Below are positions 8,311 through 18,286 of a stretch of DNA of 20,000 nucleotides, piece by piece. Origin of the DNA: Chrysomallon squamiferum. Taxonomy: Eukaryota > Mollusca > Gastropoda > Neomphalida > Peltospiridae. Location: assembly GCA_012295275.1 (NCBI GenBank), contig CM022677.1, forward strand, positions 20,794,041-20,814,040, in the 5' to 3' direction. Both the position numbers and the translations under genes were made by a program. The notes beneath the pieces were generated by a model that did not search any database, was not told the DNA's origin, and saw only the letters and a list, made by a program, of their open reading frames with translations. Every line of letters starts with the position of its first letter. The stretch's first letter is position 1.

Positions 8311-8387
8311 ATGATAATAAAGAAAAAGAGAAGGAAAAAGACTGAAACAGAAAAATGTATTGACATAATTATAATACAATTCCTCAG

Positions 8388-8570
8388 ATGATCCTGCGTG
8401 GGGCTCATGGAGAAAGATTTCTTCATCATCTCTTAGTGCTACTTGTTCACTTGGTTTGAAAACTGTGACTCTGGTTCGACACTGTCCAGGGAGTAAGGGA
8501 CGACGACGTTGTCGTGGCCCCGACAAGAAAATACATTCGATCTTATATGACTCTGGCAGGAAATGTCCTG
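8388..8570 (+). CDS. TSP1 domain exon 4, gene A, lacking one disulphide pair
   Basis: This 183-nt exon (61 codons, phase 1-1) has acceptor ACAATTCCTCAG and donor GTAATT. It begins DDPAW like the exon at 1471 and has WGSW at residues 5-8. Only four cysteines are present (20, 33, 42, 60). By alignment to exon 2, Cys1 (residue 16) is Leu and Cys5 (residue 54) is Tyr. In group 1 TSP1 domains Cys1 pairs with Cys5, so exactly one bond is removed as a pair. Loss of Cys1 also breaks the O-fucosylation motif. A basic K-G-R-R-R-C-R-G cluster lies at 37-44. There are no stops or frameshifts. It sits between the DVPA and DEWK microexons, a place where gene B has no TSP1 exon. Confidence 0.82.
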
Positions 8571-8673
8571 GTAATTTTTCTTTGCTTTTACGTTTCTATT
8601 TGTTTCTTTTTTCTTGTCAATTTATTATTTTATAAAAACAAGTTAAAATGCACGAAGTTAAAAAATATTTCAG

Positions 8674-8715
8674 TGAAGAAAAACTCGAATAATCGTCTTC
8701 TTTAAGAATATCAAG
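8674..8715 (+). other. Candidate microexon with in-frame stop (possible truncating exon)
   Basis: A 42-nt segment between AAATATTTCAG and donor GTAGTA has a length divisible by three. In phase 1 it reads VKKNSNNRLL then TAA, then E-Y-Q. Inclusion would end the protein before the membrane helix and give a secreted form. It could equally be a decayed exon or a chance pair of splice sites. No paralogue was found in gene B. Confidence 0.35.
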
Positions 8716-9339
8716 GTAGTACTTTGATCTATATCTAAATCTCTATCCATATTTGTATGTTTGTCTGCCTGTCTGTATATCTACATATCTCTCTGTCTGT
8801 CTATCTGTTTACCGTTATATGTTTCTGTTTGTATATCTCTCTCTGTATGTATGATATTTGTGTGCATCATTTGTATTACAACGACAGCAACAACAACAAC
8901 AATAATAATAATTTTAAATTCTGCTTTTGCGTTTCTTTTTTGTTATATATATATAAGTCAACTTTCTTAGAATTATCGAGTTAAGTACTGCAGTTCAATA
9001 TTATTTTACCTTCTATTTAATATTCTGCTTAATATGGTTTATCGTACAATGTACTGGTGTGCCACAAACAATAAATGATTAGACCACCTTTGTCATATCA
9101 ATACATATTTTTCTTTTTTCAATATCTACATTTTTTATAAACACATTGAAATATCGATATAATTTACATAAATACAGAGTTCATCTTTGGAAACAAAAGA
9201 AATTCTATTTTCCTTATATAATGAATGAAATTGCAAATGGAGTGGTTCTTGTAATAGATGATTCAAGAAACACACACACACGCACACGCGCACACACACA
9301 CAACACACACATATATATATATATATATTTCCAGTAACT
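8716..9339 (+). other. Intron with GTCT/ATCT, CA and TA repeats
   Basis: At about 8974-9045 the sequence matches the intron that follows the DVPA-type exons (GAGTTAAGTACTGCAGTTCAATATTATTTTACC-like), although no such exon is present just upstream. About 9130-9270 resembles 9505-9590 (ATAAACACATTGAAA... and GATGATTCAAGAAA landmarks), a local duplication. (CA)n and (TA)n lie at about 9270-9330. No exon was supported. Confidence 0.5.
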
Positions 9340-10620
9340 GAAATCTGGATTTGAAAATTATACATATTTACTGAATTTTATTTAATGGAGATTATATATA
9401 TCGAAGTTGGAAGGTCTTCGAATCATGTTCGAGATAATTAAGAACTCATTCTATTTAATAAAATGTCATGATTATCCATATCACTAAATTCCAATGCAAC
9501 ATAATTAATAAACACATTGAAAAACAAATATAATTTATAAAAATGTGATTAGAAATGCCTTGGTTCTTATACTAGATGACTCAAGAAAGACAGTTATACT
9601 TTTTCATTTTCTTATTCGGATTTGCTTTTTAAAATTATTCCAAGTAAAGTCATTTAATTATAATATAGCCTAGTCCTATTCCCGATATATTTTACAGGTA
9701 ATATGTGTTATCAGGAAATATGAATTATTGTTGAACATTCCAGTAAATGTGTGTAATATCTGATTAACAAAGAAAATAGGTGTAATTCCTGAACATTCCA
9801 GTAATTGTAAATATTTTATGAAATCTGATGTTGAATATTATACATCTTTTGTAAATTGATTGTGATGTGGAAACTATTAGTATTTAAAGAGCAGTTGACA
9901 TCATGGCTAGTGTTTAGTGTTCGTTTTCAGAAATGTGTGAATTGCACTTAGGAGAGTTTATTTGTACACGACAGTGTCGAGTGAAACCTAGAGTTGTACT
10001 GAATCTTGGAAATGAAACACCGAGGACGACTATTTTGAGAAAGCTTGGTATCTGAAGAGTTGCACCTGAGAATTTGCCCGGCTATGTATAGAGGATTCAG
10101 TAGCAGTGATCATGCGATCAGGTTTTTCTTATTGAACTAGCAATACAATATTGCAAGTAGATCATCCTCTGAATGCAATCGATGGAAAATCTCAGGAAAG
10201 ATAGTAGATGATGAGAACCAGAATCCAACAGAACCATAACTTGGAAGCTCTTAATCACAGTGTGAAGACTGGAGCTCTGAAACTAAATGCATTTCAGTCC
10301 AACATTCCATTTAGTTGTACTGGTATTTGCTAACCAACAAACTAGCATGCATGTTCTTAATGTGTCAGAAGCTCTTTCTAAGCAACGTTAACTCTGTGGA
10401 TGCTCATTTTTTCCCATGGACAGTCAGTGATTCTGGCCTCATTACTTTCAGTTCAGTGATTACATGTGCAGTAAATTCTGAAGCATTGTCTGTGAAGCAC
10501 GGAAGGAACACGAAGTAGAAGAACGATTTCTGGTAGTTTAAATGCAACCTAAGTGGCAGGTTTCGATGTCAAATAGAACAAACTACAGAACTTTATGAAA
10601 TGATCTTGATAGTGCAAGTC
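9340..10620. repeat. Intron block shared in inverted orientation with gene B (16750-17920)
   Basis: Long stretches match the reverse complement of about 16750-17920. Landmarks are AAGGTCTTCGAATCATGTTC (from 9411), CTAGATGACTCAAGAAAGACA (about 9573), TCCTATTCCCGATAT, GCAAGTAGATCATC, CATTTAGTT.TACTG.TATTTGCTA, and TCAGTTCAGTGATTACATGTGCAG (about 10451). It occupies the same place in both genes, the intron before the DEWK/DQWK exon. Both copies have many stops in all the frames I checked, so it is not obviously coding. It is an ancestral intron segment, possibly an old transposon or a non-coding functional element. Confidence 0.82.
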
Positions 10621-11300
<680 letters not shown>

Positions 11301-11368
11301 AAAACCGATGAATGCTGAAAAAGAAGGAAACAGAGCGTAATTAAATATTTTCATTTTATATGTTACAG

Positions 11369-11398
11369 ACGAGTGGAAAGAAGAAGAAAAAGATACGG
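11369..11398 (+). CDS. 30-nt microexon encoding DEWKEEEKDT, gene A
   Basis: The acceptor is TTTATATGTTACAG and the donor GTAAAG; phase is 1-1. The peptide D-E-W-K-E-E-E-K-D-T is highly charged and lies immediately before the membrane exon. The gene B counterpart at 16525-16557 encodes DQWKQKEKDVP (33 nt, one codon longer). The pattern D-x-W-K-x-x-E-K-D is kept. A third, frame-broken copy lies at 14227. Confidence 0.8.
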
Positions 11399-11618
11399 GT
11401 AAAGAACATGTGTTTTATTATAAACATTAAGATTCATCAAATATTTTATGCTCCTTTCGTTATTGTGTTTTAGCTGCTAGGACCTATTAGTAATGTTCTG
11501 TTATGTAAAAGCTCTCTACTGTACTGCAGTATGTTAAAGTGTACTGTATTTTCTACTTTATTGCTGCACATGATGCTGTATGATAGGATATTTTAGAATG
11601 TTATGGTTATTTCTTTAG
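11399..11618 (+). other. Intron conserved with gene B
   Basis: This intron is clearly alignable with the gene B intron 16306-16524. For example, CCTATTAGTAATGTTCTGTT is shared without change, followed by CTCTCTA and ATGTACTGCAG-like landmarks. By eye the last ~140 bases before the acceptor differ at about 20 percent of positions. Confidence 0.75.
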
Positions 11619-11697
11619 ATGAACCACCGAAGAAGTACTATATTGCTGTAGGACTGACTCTTCTTTTTGTAATTATGGGTCTGTTTATAGCTTTCAC
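11619..11697 (+). CDS. Transmembrane exon, gene A
   Basis: This 79-nt exon starts in phase 1 (acceptor GGTTATTTCTTTAG) and ends in phase 2 (donor GTAAGC). It encodes a charged lead, D-E-P-P-K-K-Y-Y, then a single hydrophobic helix [19 protein letters not shown]. The gene B exon has the same 79 nt and phases. The order of TSP1 domains, charged stalk, one helix and short tail predicts a type I membrane protein. The change from phase 1 to phase 2 makes this exon obligatory for the tail frame. An mRNA that skips it would shift the tail frame. Confidence 0.88.
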
Positions 11698-11876
11698 GTA
11701 AGCATAGAGAAATTATTATCAGGTTAAATAATAGAGTCAGCTTCACAGGCAATACAGATATGAACACACACCTGCACGCAGACACACACGCACGCACACA
11801 TATATATACACACCCATTATAAATACATAAATACATGCTTAAAAATACACATACGTAATATGCTAATATATATACA

Positions 11877-11950
<74 letters not shown>

Positions 11951-12233
11951 TATATACATATATACATATATATATGTATGTATATACACGCTTTAATGCG
12001 TATGTACTTACATGAAAATATAAATATATATTGCTTATATACGAATGCAAATATTAATGCATTTACATGTACGTACTTACGTTCTGATATATATGTATGT
12101 ATGTGTTTCTATATATATACATACATACATTGATGGATGGACAGTTGAAAATAAACAAAAGGTAATTATGCCACGTACTCTGCAAAGAAGTTCATAATAC
12201 ATTTCTTTGTAATTACATTTTTAATTATCACAG
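11698..12233 (+). other. Intron with (TA)n and CATA/CACA repeats
   Basis: The intron between the membrane and tail exons. (TA)n runs at about 11869-11935 with CACA and TACATA variants on both sides. No exon was seen. Confidence 0.6.
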
Positions 12234-12390
12234 GTATAAAAAAAAATTATTTACCTTGAAACAACGAACACAAGATAAAAGCAAGGAAGAGAAGTTTGGC
12301 ATGAAGAATCCAGCTTTTGATTCTCCTGACAAAACGACGAGGAACAAAAAATTTAGATTTTACTTTGTCTCTTCAGCTGACCATTTGTAA
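12234..12390 (+). CDS. Cytoplasmic tail and stop, gene A
   Basis: The acceptor is TTAATTATCACAG; the exon enters in phase 2, completes Thr and encodes 51 further residues to TAA at 12388-12390. It starts with a basic Y-K-K-K stop-transfer, then a charged segment and F-G-M-K-N-P-A-F-D-S. The gene B tail has F-G-V-E-N-P-A-F-D-S at the same place. NPxF/NPxY motifs in receptor tails bind PTB-domain adaptors and can drive endocytosis; that role here is inference. After PDKT the two genes diverge: gene A runs on to ...SSADHL, within the first unit of the 3' tandem repeat, whereas gene B stops earlier. Confidence 0.88.
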
Positions 12391-12545
12391 TGTAAGCTAC
12401 ATGAAGCCAGAGAAACTTATTTTACTTTGTTACTTCGTGCGGCCAATTATTATTGTATAAGTAAGGTACATAATGTCAGAGATGGACATTTTACTAATTT
12501 TGTTCATGAAATGATTTGTCACAAATGTCTGAGAGCTAGTTTTCG
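12357..12545 (+). repeat. 3'-end tandem repeat, three degenerate units (62 and 69 bp spacing)
   Basis: TTTTACT begins at about 12358, 12420 and 12489, each followed by similar text (a ...CATTTGTAATGTAAG..CAT..AG.CAGAGA-like unit). The first unit contains the gene A stop codon. A homologous array lies past the gene B stop at 15440-15630. Confidence 0.7.
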
Positions 12546-12811
12546 CTGCAGAATTTACAGCGTGTTGTGCCTATTGATACATCTTTTTCTGATTGTTTCT
12601 GTTCAAGATTGTTATATACCTGCATTTTGCATTAGAATTTACTATTATTATCTTTAATCAGCTATGATTATTATTATTAATATTTTTGTTGTCCTTGTTC
12701 TTCTTCTTCTTGTCACAGTAATTCAGTGAAAGAACAACTTCCACGTGAAGTAGGATCTAACGTCGTCAATCCAAATAAATTCAAATATCACATAACGTCA
12801 TCATATTCACG

Positions 12812-12850
<39 letters not shown>

Positions 12851-13163
12851 TCCTCAAGTCTTATTTAGATATACTGCACAGTTGTGGTTCATTGTCTTAG
12901 GAGCTCTACGTTTTATTATTTTTTTTGTTTTGTTGTTGTTATTGTTGGGGGGGGGTTTCGCTCTGTTGTCACGTTTGTTTTGTTCTCGAGATACTTGTGC
13001 GGCTGGCAGGTCATTCATTATCTGAAACTTTAATTTAGCACCTGATTTGAAGCAGCGATTTGTTTTTCCTCGAATTTGAAAAAGAAACAAATCGTGCAAC
13101 GATTTTAATGGAAGAAACGAATGGAATATGCCGGGCAGGTATCTGCTAACAGACAACAACCAA

Positions 13164-13197
<34 letters not shown>

Positions 13198-14076
13198 ATA
13201 ATAAAAAAAAAAGAATATTAAGAAATAAAAGCAGAATTTTATGGTTAATGATTGACAGCCGATTGCAGATTGAAGAACGGCGCATGTTCAGTTGTGTCTG
13301 AGAACCCACGTGACCTACAATTGTAAGGAATCGTGATACATTTAGCGTCGAACAATGATGTTTATCATTTTTTGAAGTTTCTTGTTTTTAATATATATTT
13401 TGTTTTTCGTTTTTGCGTTCGCCATTAATGGATTTTGCCTGCGGATTGCTCGTGTTCAATGAGGGTAGCGTAGCACACTCTGAAAACGTCTTTTGTAAAT
13501 AATACTGTTATCATTCTGCTATTTTGTTCGCAAATAAAACGGTTATATACATTTCGTGAGTTTTGTATTCTGTTCATGACAGAGTTAGCATTAGACATGC
13601 ACTCACAAAAACAAATACATACGCTTAAATACATACCTTGACACACAGTAACAAACACACTTTCGTAAACACGTGCATACAAATTAAAACACATATTACA
13701 CATACACATACAGAATAACAAACGCCTACACGTACACATTTGGACATGTACATGTATACATGCACGCAATGTATATGTTTTACATACGCTGAAACACACA
13801 CATACATCCACAGACACAGGCACACACACAAAGTACACCCAAAGCGACAGATATAAAATACATTTGGTAATGTTATAAACACAAAGGTGTTTGTGTGTGT
13901 GTGTGTGTGTCCGTCTGTGTGTCTCATCCTAAACTGATTTGATCCTTATGTAGTTGTGTAACTTATATAAATACTCAGATACGACTAGATAACAGTATAT
14001 GTACAAAATATACGTATATCAAAGGAGTATGGATGTCTCTATGTGTGTTAACAACGAGTAAGCAGAACCAACAGAA

Positions 14077-14078
<2 letters not shown>
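12546..14078. other. Space between convergent genes, part 1
   Basis: It contains a possible AATAAA for gene A at 12774-12779 and an alternative near 13534, a T run at about 12818-12848, an A run at about 13167-13195, and CA/GT-rich repeats at about 13600-13925. A small inverted repeat lies at about 13056-13101 (GCGATTTGTTTTT facing AAAGAAACAAATCG). Long minus-strand ORFs here come from repeats. No gene was recognised. Confidence 0.5.

Positions 14079-14163
<85 letters not shown>
14079..14163. repeat. (GA)n microsatellite, second copy
   Basis: About 85 bases of AG repeat, about 63 bases upstream of the duplicated exon at 14227. Confidence 0.95.
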
Positions 14164-14167
<4 letters not shown>

Positions 14168-14226
14168 GATGAAATTAGAAAGAAGAAAATTGAATAAATA
14201 AGTATTTTTTGTTTTATGTTTTACAG

Positions 14227-14258
14227 ACAGGCAGACAAAAAAGATAACACATTTCTGG
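14227..14258 (+). pseudogene. Frame-broken duplicate of the DEWK microexon
   Basis: The context matches 11369: (GA)n upstream, TTTTATGTTTTACAG acceptor, GGTAAA donor and a similar start to the intron (TTTATTAT.). The segment is 32 nt, not a multiple of three, and does not encode the D-x-W-K pattern in phase 1. It lies beyond the gene A stop codon. It is a remnant of a partial 3' duplication. A further acceptor-like TTTTTATAG at about 14371-14379 may be the place of the lost membrane exon. Confidence 0.55.
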
Positions 14259-14379
14259 GTAAACAAGTTTTGCTTTATTATTTACAGTCCAATATATACA
14301 TTTATTTTGTCTTTACTTTTGATCATCTGTAGGATGTATTAATCTTTTATGGGCTGTTTTCCTTTTTATAGGAAACGCT

Positions 14380-15105
14380 TTTCCTTTTCTACGATAGTTG
14401 TTGCTGTTTTTTAATCTTTAACAAAGTCACACGCATAAGTGTAAGTTTTGTGATTGCATTTTTAACGTTAACTCGCTCATGAAGAGAATACAAAATCCCC
14501 ACAATGTATATAACAGTTTCATTTGTGAAGAAAATTTGCAGAATTTAGGAATATTATTTAGAAAAAAAAAAAAAATACAGGTCTTATAAAAATACGCTTA
14601 ACCCACCCATTGTTCAACATATCTAAACAACGTAAATATGATGAAATTACGTGACCTTTGGATTTACGTGTATTGGCGACACTGGATTCCCTGTGCTTGC
14701 AATGTGTAATATGTGCTGAGGCTGCATACAAATTTAGTGTGGGACAAGCTGTGATAGTCACAAAATCTACTTTGCATCAGCTACTGAAAATAAATAACAA
14801 GATGTCCTACACTGGACGTAACGTAAAAAAGAATGAAAACAATTCGATGATTTCAGATTAGAATCTCTCAAATTTGAAACTAATAATTTTGTATCATACT
14901 TTATTTGGTTAAAAAACTCGCCTACTAACTCATAACACTGCTGCTGCTGTGTCTTGCTATCTAGAAAGGGCTACGAATCATGTTTTCTCCACGTTGTAAT
15001 TTTAGAAACGTTTCAAAACTTCGCTTTATAACTGACATAACTTTTGCCTTCTTTAAGAATCGCAACAGTGGTGATAAAAGAAAACGCATTATATTAATAG
15101 CAATA
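14380..15105. other. Space between convergent genes, part 2
   Basis: No gene was recognised. ORFs of about 67 codons at 14558-14761 (-) and 14658-14861 (+) overlap on opposite strands and show no known domain. A minus-strand AATAAA (TTTATT at about 14900-14905) could be a polyadenylation signal for gene B. Confidence 0.4.
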
Positions 15106-15106
15106 G

Positions 15107-15156
<50 letters not shown>

Positions 15157-15157
15157 T

Positions 15158-15198
<41 letters not shown>

Positions 15199-15230
15199 TT
15201 ACTACTACTGCTACTACTATTAATAATAAT
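15106..15230. repeat. (CTA)n microsatellite
   Basis: About 115 bases of CTA/ACT repeat with few interruptions. It generates poly-Ser and poly-Leu ORFs that are not genes. Confidence 0.95.
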
Positions 15231-15439
15231 GATCATTATGATGATAAAAATAAGAAAAACAACAAAATAATAAGAATTGTCATTATAATAATTATTATTT
15301 CATCTAGATTAAAGATATATACATTTGACTAAAATTAATGATAATAAATTCGAATACAAAATGCAAGTCAATTAGTTTAGAACATTATAAACAGAAACAA
15401 ACCATAAAATGTAACACTAACACCACACTTTGTAAACAC

Positions 15440-15630
15440 TTTAAGTAAAAGTAGCTCTCGGATTTTATGACAAATCATCATATGCACAAACCTAGTAAAA
15501 TGTATCTCTCTGACTTTTTGTACTTTACATTAGAAATAATCACAAGCAGAAAGATAGTAAAATTTGTTTCTTTGACTTTATGTACTTTACATAACAAATG
15601 GTCACATGCAGTGACAAAGTAAAATCTATA
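15440..15630 (-). repeat. 3'-end tandem repeat of gene B, about four units
   Basis: AGTAAAA occurs at about 15443, 15494, 15555 and 15618, with similar intervening text (CTCTCTGACTTTTTGTACTTTACAT and TTCTTTGACTTTATGTACTTTACAT). On the minus strand this is the same unit as at 12357-12545, starting just after the stop codon. Confidence 0.75.
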
Positions 15631-15749
15631 TTAAATTCTCTTTCGATGTTTTCTGGTCAGAATCGAAAGCTGGATTCTCCACACCAAACGTATCTTCCTT
15701 GTTTTCATCTTGTCTCCGTTCTGTCGAGCTGAATATTTTTGTTTTCAGC
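15626..15749 (-). CDS. Cytoplasmic tail and stop, gene B
   Basis: On the minus strand the acceptor is TTCTTATTATCACAG. The exon enters in phase 2, completes Trp and encodes 40 residues to TAG (15626-15628). It includes E-R-R-Q-D-E-N-K-E-D-T-F-G-V-E-N-P-A-F-D-S, parallel to the gene A tail. The membrane-proximal basic run is weaker than in gene A (L-K-T-K against Y-K-K-K). The NPAFDS core is unchanged while flanking residues vary, which points to a constrained tail motif. The tail is 11 residues shorter than in gene A. Confidence 0.88.
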
Positions 15750-16226
15750 CTGTGATAATAAGAATGTGAGAGAAAAAAAATATATAAATGACAAGTAAAA
15801 GATATATGCTCAACTTATTCAGAAAGAAATGTTTTTTTCACTTCTTTGCAGTGTCTACTGTCAATGTAATAGATAGATATATAGATAGAAAGATAGATCG
15901 ACTAATATATAGATATAAGCACGAATGTACATACACAAAAATGCATTGAAATGTATATGCATATATAACTTGTGAACATTTCATGAATGTTTATTTGTTT
16001 CCTAGGATGTATGTATCAATGTTTTTTTTTTTTTTTAAAAATATATTTATGTTCGCTATATGTATCTTTATGGTTGCATTTATCAGTGAATTATGAATGT
16101 ATATTTATGAATGTATGTGTGTGCTTTTATACACTATTGTGTGTTCAAAACTGTCTATTCTGTCAAACTGACTCAATTAGTTAGCTTGATATCTTTTTCT
16201 TTATTTTCTCTAAATCGTATGCTTAC
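15750..16226 (-). other. Intron of gene B
   Basis: The intron between membrane and tail exons, with GATA repeats (about 15870-15895), a T run near 16021-16036 and TATG-like repeats. No exon was seen. Confidence 0.55.
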
Positions 16227-16305
16227 CAGAAAACTACAAAAAGTCCGATAATTAAAAAAAGAATAGCCAGTAATTCACCAAGAAAACCATTCTTCAAAAC
16301 CTCAC
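16227..16305 (-). CDS. Transmembrane exon, gene B
   Basis: This 79-nt exon has phase 1 entry (acceptor TGTCTGTCTAG) and phase 2 exit (donor GTAAGC). It encodes G-E-V-L-K-N-G-F-L then a hydrophobic helix G-E-L-L-A-I-L-F-L-I-I-G-L-F-V-V-F-W. The length and phases are the same as in gene A. I count 27 differences in 79 positions, 11 of them in the first 20 (the extracellular lead). An acidic Glu lies near the start of the helix. Confidence 0.86.
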
Positions 16306-16524
16306 CTAGACAGACAATGATAATATTTTAAAATATCTTCTTATACAGTATCACGTGCTACAGTAAATCAGAACGTTCAGTACACTTCAACTTCCTGCAG
16401 TACATTAGAGAGTTTTTATACAACAGAACATTACTAATAGGCCCAGGCAATTAAAACGCATTTAGAAAAGGAACATAAAGGTCTTTGATATATATGTATA
16501 TATATATATATATATGTACTTTAC

Positions 16525-16557
16525 CTGGAACATCTTTTTCTTTTTGTTTCCATTGAT
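16525..16557 (-). CDS. 33-nt microexon encoding DQWKQKEKDVP, gene B
   Basis: On the minus strand the acceptor is TCTTATTTTACAG and the donor GTAAAG; phase is 1-1. It is the counterpart of DEWKEEEKDT in gene A with one extra codon. The charge changes from strongly acidic in A to mixed/basic in B. Confidence 0.8.
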
Positions 16558-16749
16558 CTGTAAAATAAGATATCAACATTTTTATTTACACTTCTAGTTT
16601 CCTTCTTTCCAACATTCATATATATATATATATATATATATATACATTTTCATTATACCCCAAGTTCATAAAGACTTCTTGTTAAAACGATTTGACGGGG
16701 AACAAATGTCTTTCATTGGTCATTACACGAACTGTCTGACAATTATTCA

Positions 16750-17920
16750 GTCATGGTCTGTCAAGATCATATCTGTGTTTTGTGTTGTTTACCATCGAAA
16801 GGTGCCACTGACGCTGCATTTCAACTGCTAAAAATGTTCTGCTATTACGTGCTCCTTTCCTGCTGCAAAGTGACAGTGTTTAAGAATTTACTGCACATGT
16901 AATCACTGAACTGAAAGTAATGTGGTCCATGGGGAAAATGGGCATTCACAGAGCCAAAGTGCTTAAAAAGAGCAACATGTGACATTAAGGACATGCTAGT
17001 CTGTGGGCTAGCAAATAACAGTAGAACTAAATGGACTGTTGGACTTAAATGTGTTTCATCTAAAGAACTGCAGTCTTCACAGTGGGATTAAGTGTTCCCA
17101 GTGTTGGGTTCTCGTTCTCATTGTGTAGCATCCCTCCTGAAACACTCCACTGATTGCAGTCAGGAGATGATCTACTTGCACCATTGCAGTGCTAGTTCAA
17201 TACGACGATACTGATCGTATGACTACTTCTACTGATTCGTCTACACATAACCAGAAACATTCTCAGAACTCGCTGACTATAGCCTATTAACTTAGTGTGA
17301 ATCCTCAAGTAGAACATGTCTCATTTCACGTAGGGCAATAAAGAGCTAATGAAGTCCTAACTACGCAAGCTAGACCCATGGTGAAAAGAAATAAGCCTAC
17401 CCTGACACCGGTACAAGTAGGTGACAACGTGACTACATATGTCCGCCAAGTTCACAGAGGTAGAATTAGAATTAGTATTTTCTAACTGAATTTACTGAAA
17501 TGCTCAACAGTTATTCATATTTCCTGATAATACATATTATTTGTAAAACATATCGGGAATAGGATTAGGCTTGATTATAATTAAATTACTTTACTTGGAA
17601 TAATTGTAAAAAGCAAATCTGAAAGAAAGAAAAAAGTATAAATGTCTTTCTTGAGTCATCTAGTATAGGAACCAATGTATTTCTAAGCACTGTTAAAAAT
17701 AAAGACAAGATGAAGGCAGCATTTTTGTAAATTATATACATTTTTCAATGTGTTTGTTAATTATGTTCCATTGGAATTTGGTGATATTGATAATTTCGTG
17801 GGATGTTACTTAATATAATTATCTCGAACATGATTCGAAGACCTTTGAACTTCGATAAATATAATCTGGATGCATTTACTTTAAATAAAATTACTGATAT
17901 TAATAATAAAACTTTATTAA
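16750..17920. repeat. Intron block shared in inverted orientation with gene A (9340-10620)
   Basis: This is the reverse-complement partner of 9340-10620. It starts some 40 bases 3' of the exon at 17963 (on the minus strand) and continues toward the DQWK exon. No clear reading frame was seen. The remaining part of this intron (16558-16750) holds (TA)n at about 16618-16644. Confidence 0.82.
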
Positions 17921-17962
17921 AGAATCCAGTTCTGTTGATGTTGGCTATATGACTTTACTTAC

Positions 17963-17994
17963 CTCTGTAACCGTATTTATCTTTCTCACCAAAA
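17963..17994 (-). CDS. Microexon 'FGEKDKYGYR', gene B, frame anomaly
   Basis: The donor is strong (GAG|GTAAGT). Reading back from it in phase 1 gives F-G-E-K-D-K-Y-G-Y-R, like other stalk exons. The only nearby acceptor (TTATAAG) makes the exon 32 nt, one short of the 33 needed for 1-1 phase, so inclusion would shift the frame into the membrane exon. It lacks a pyrimidine tract. It is either a decaying exon, a base missing from the assembly, or an exon with an unrecognised start. The gene A equivalent position is occupied by CA/TA repeats. Confidence 0.4.
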
Positions 17995-18286
17995 CTTATA
18001 ATATAATAATTAAATAATTAGTAAATATATCAGGGAATAAAAAAATAATAATAATAATAAAAATAAATCAATAAATCAAACAATTAAATAAATAAATGTA
18101 GATACTGTTAAAAGAAAAACATGTTGATATATAAAAGTAGTTTAGTCATTCATTCTTTCTAGCACGACCAGCACGCAGTAAAAATTAAACACCTTATGCA
18201 GAATATTAAATACAAAGTCAAATAGTTTTCAATTGCAGTACTCAATTCAATAATTTTAAGAAAATTTACTTTGTCCTTGTCCTTAC

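Larger units (their letters stand above)
7297..8387 (+). other. Intron with (ATT)n and (AAT)n; one decayed microexon candidate
   Basis: It contains (ATT)n (about 7626-7677) and (AAT)n/(AAAT)n (about 8218-8310). At 7758-7802 a 45-nt segment after TTTTCATTAG is open in phase 1 (GHSTTNKQINRQRPP), but the border reads CCAG|TATTAC with no GT after the G. As at 5519, one G appears to be missing at the junction. Nothing else was recognised. Confidence 0.5.

Noticed and set aside
7445-8526. ORFs encoding runs of Tyr, Leu, Ile or Ser
   Set aside because: They are translations of (ATT)n, (AAT)n, (CTA)n or (GA)n microsatellites, also at 10914-11354, 14048-14266 and 14961-15270. There is no domain and no splice support.
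14658-14861. 67-codon ORF with several cysteines
   Set aside because: Overlaps an ORF of equal length on the other strand, with no family resemblance and no paralogue.
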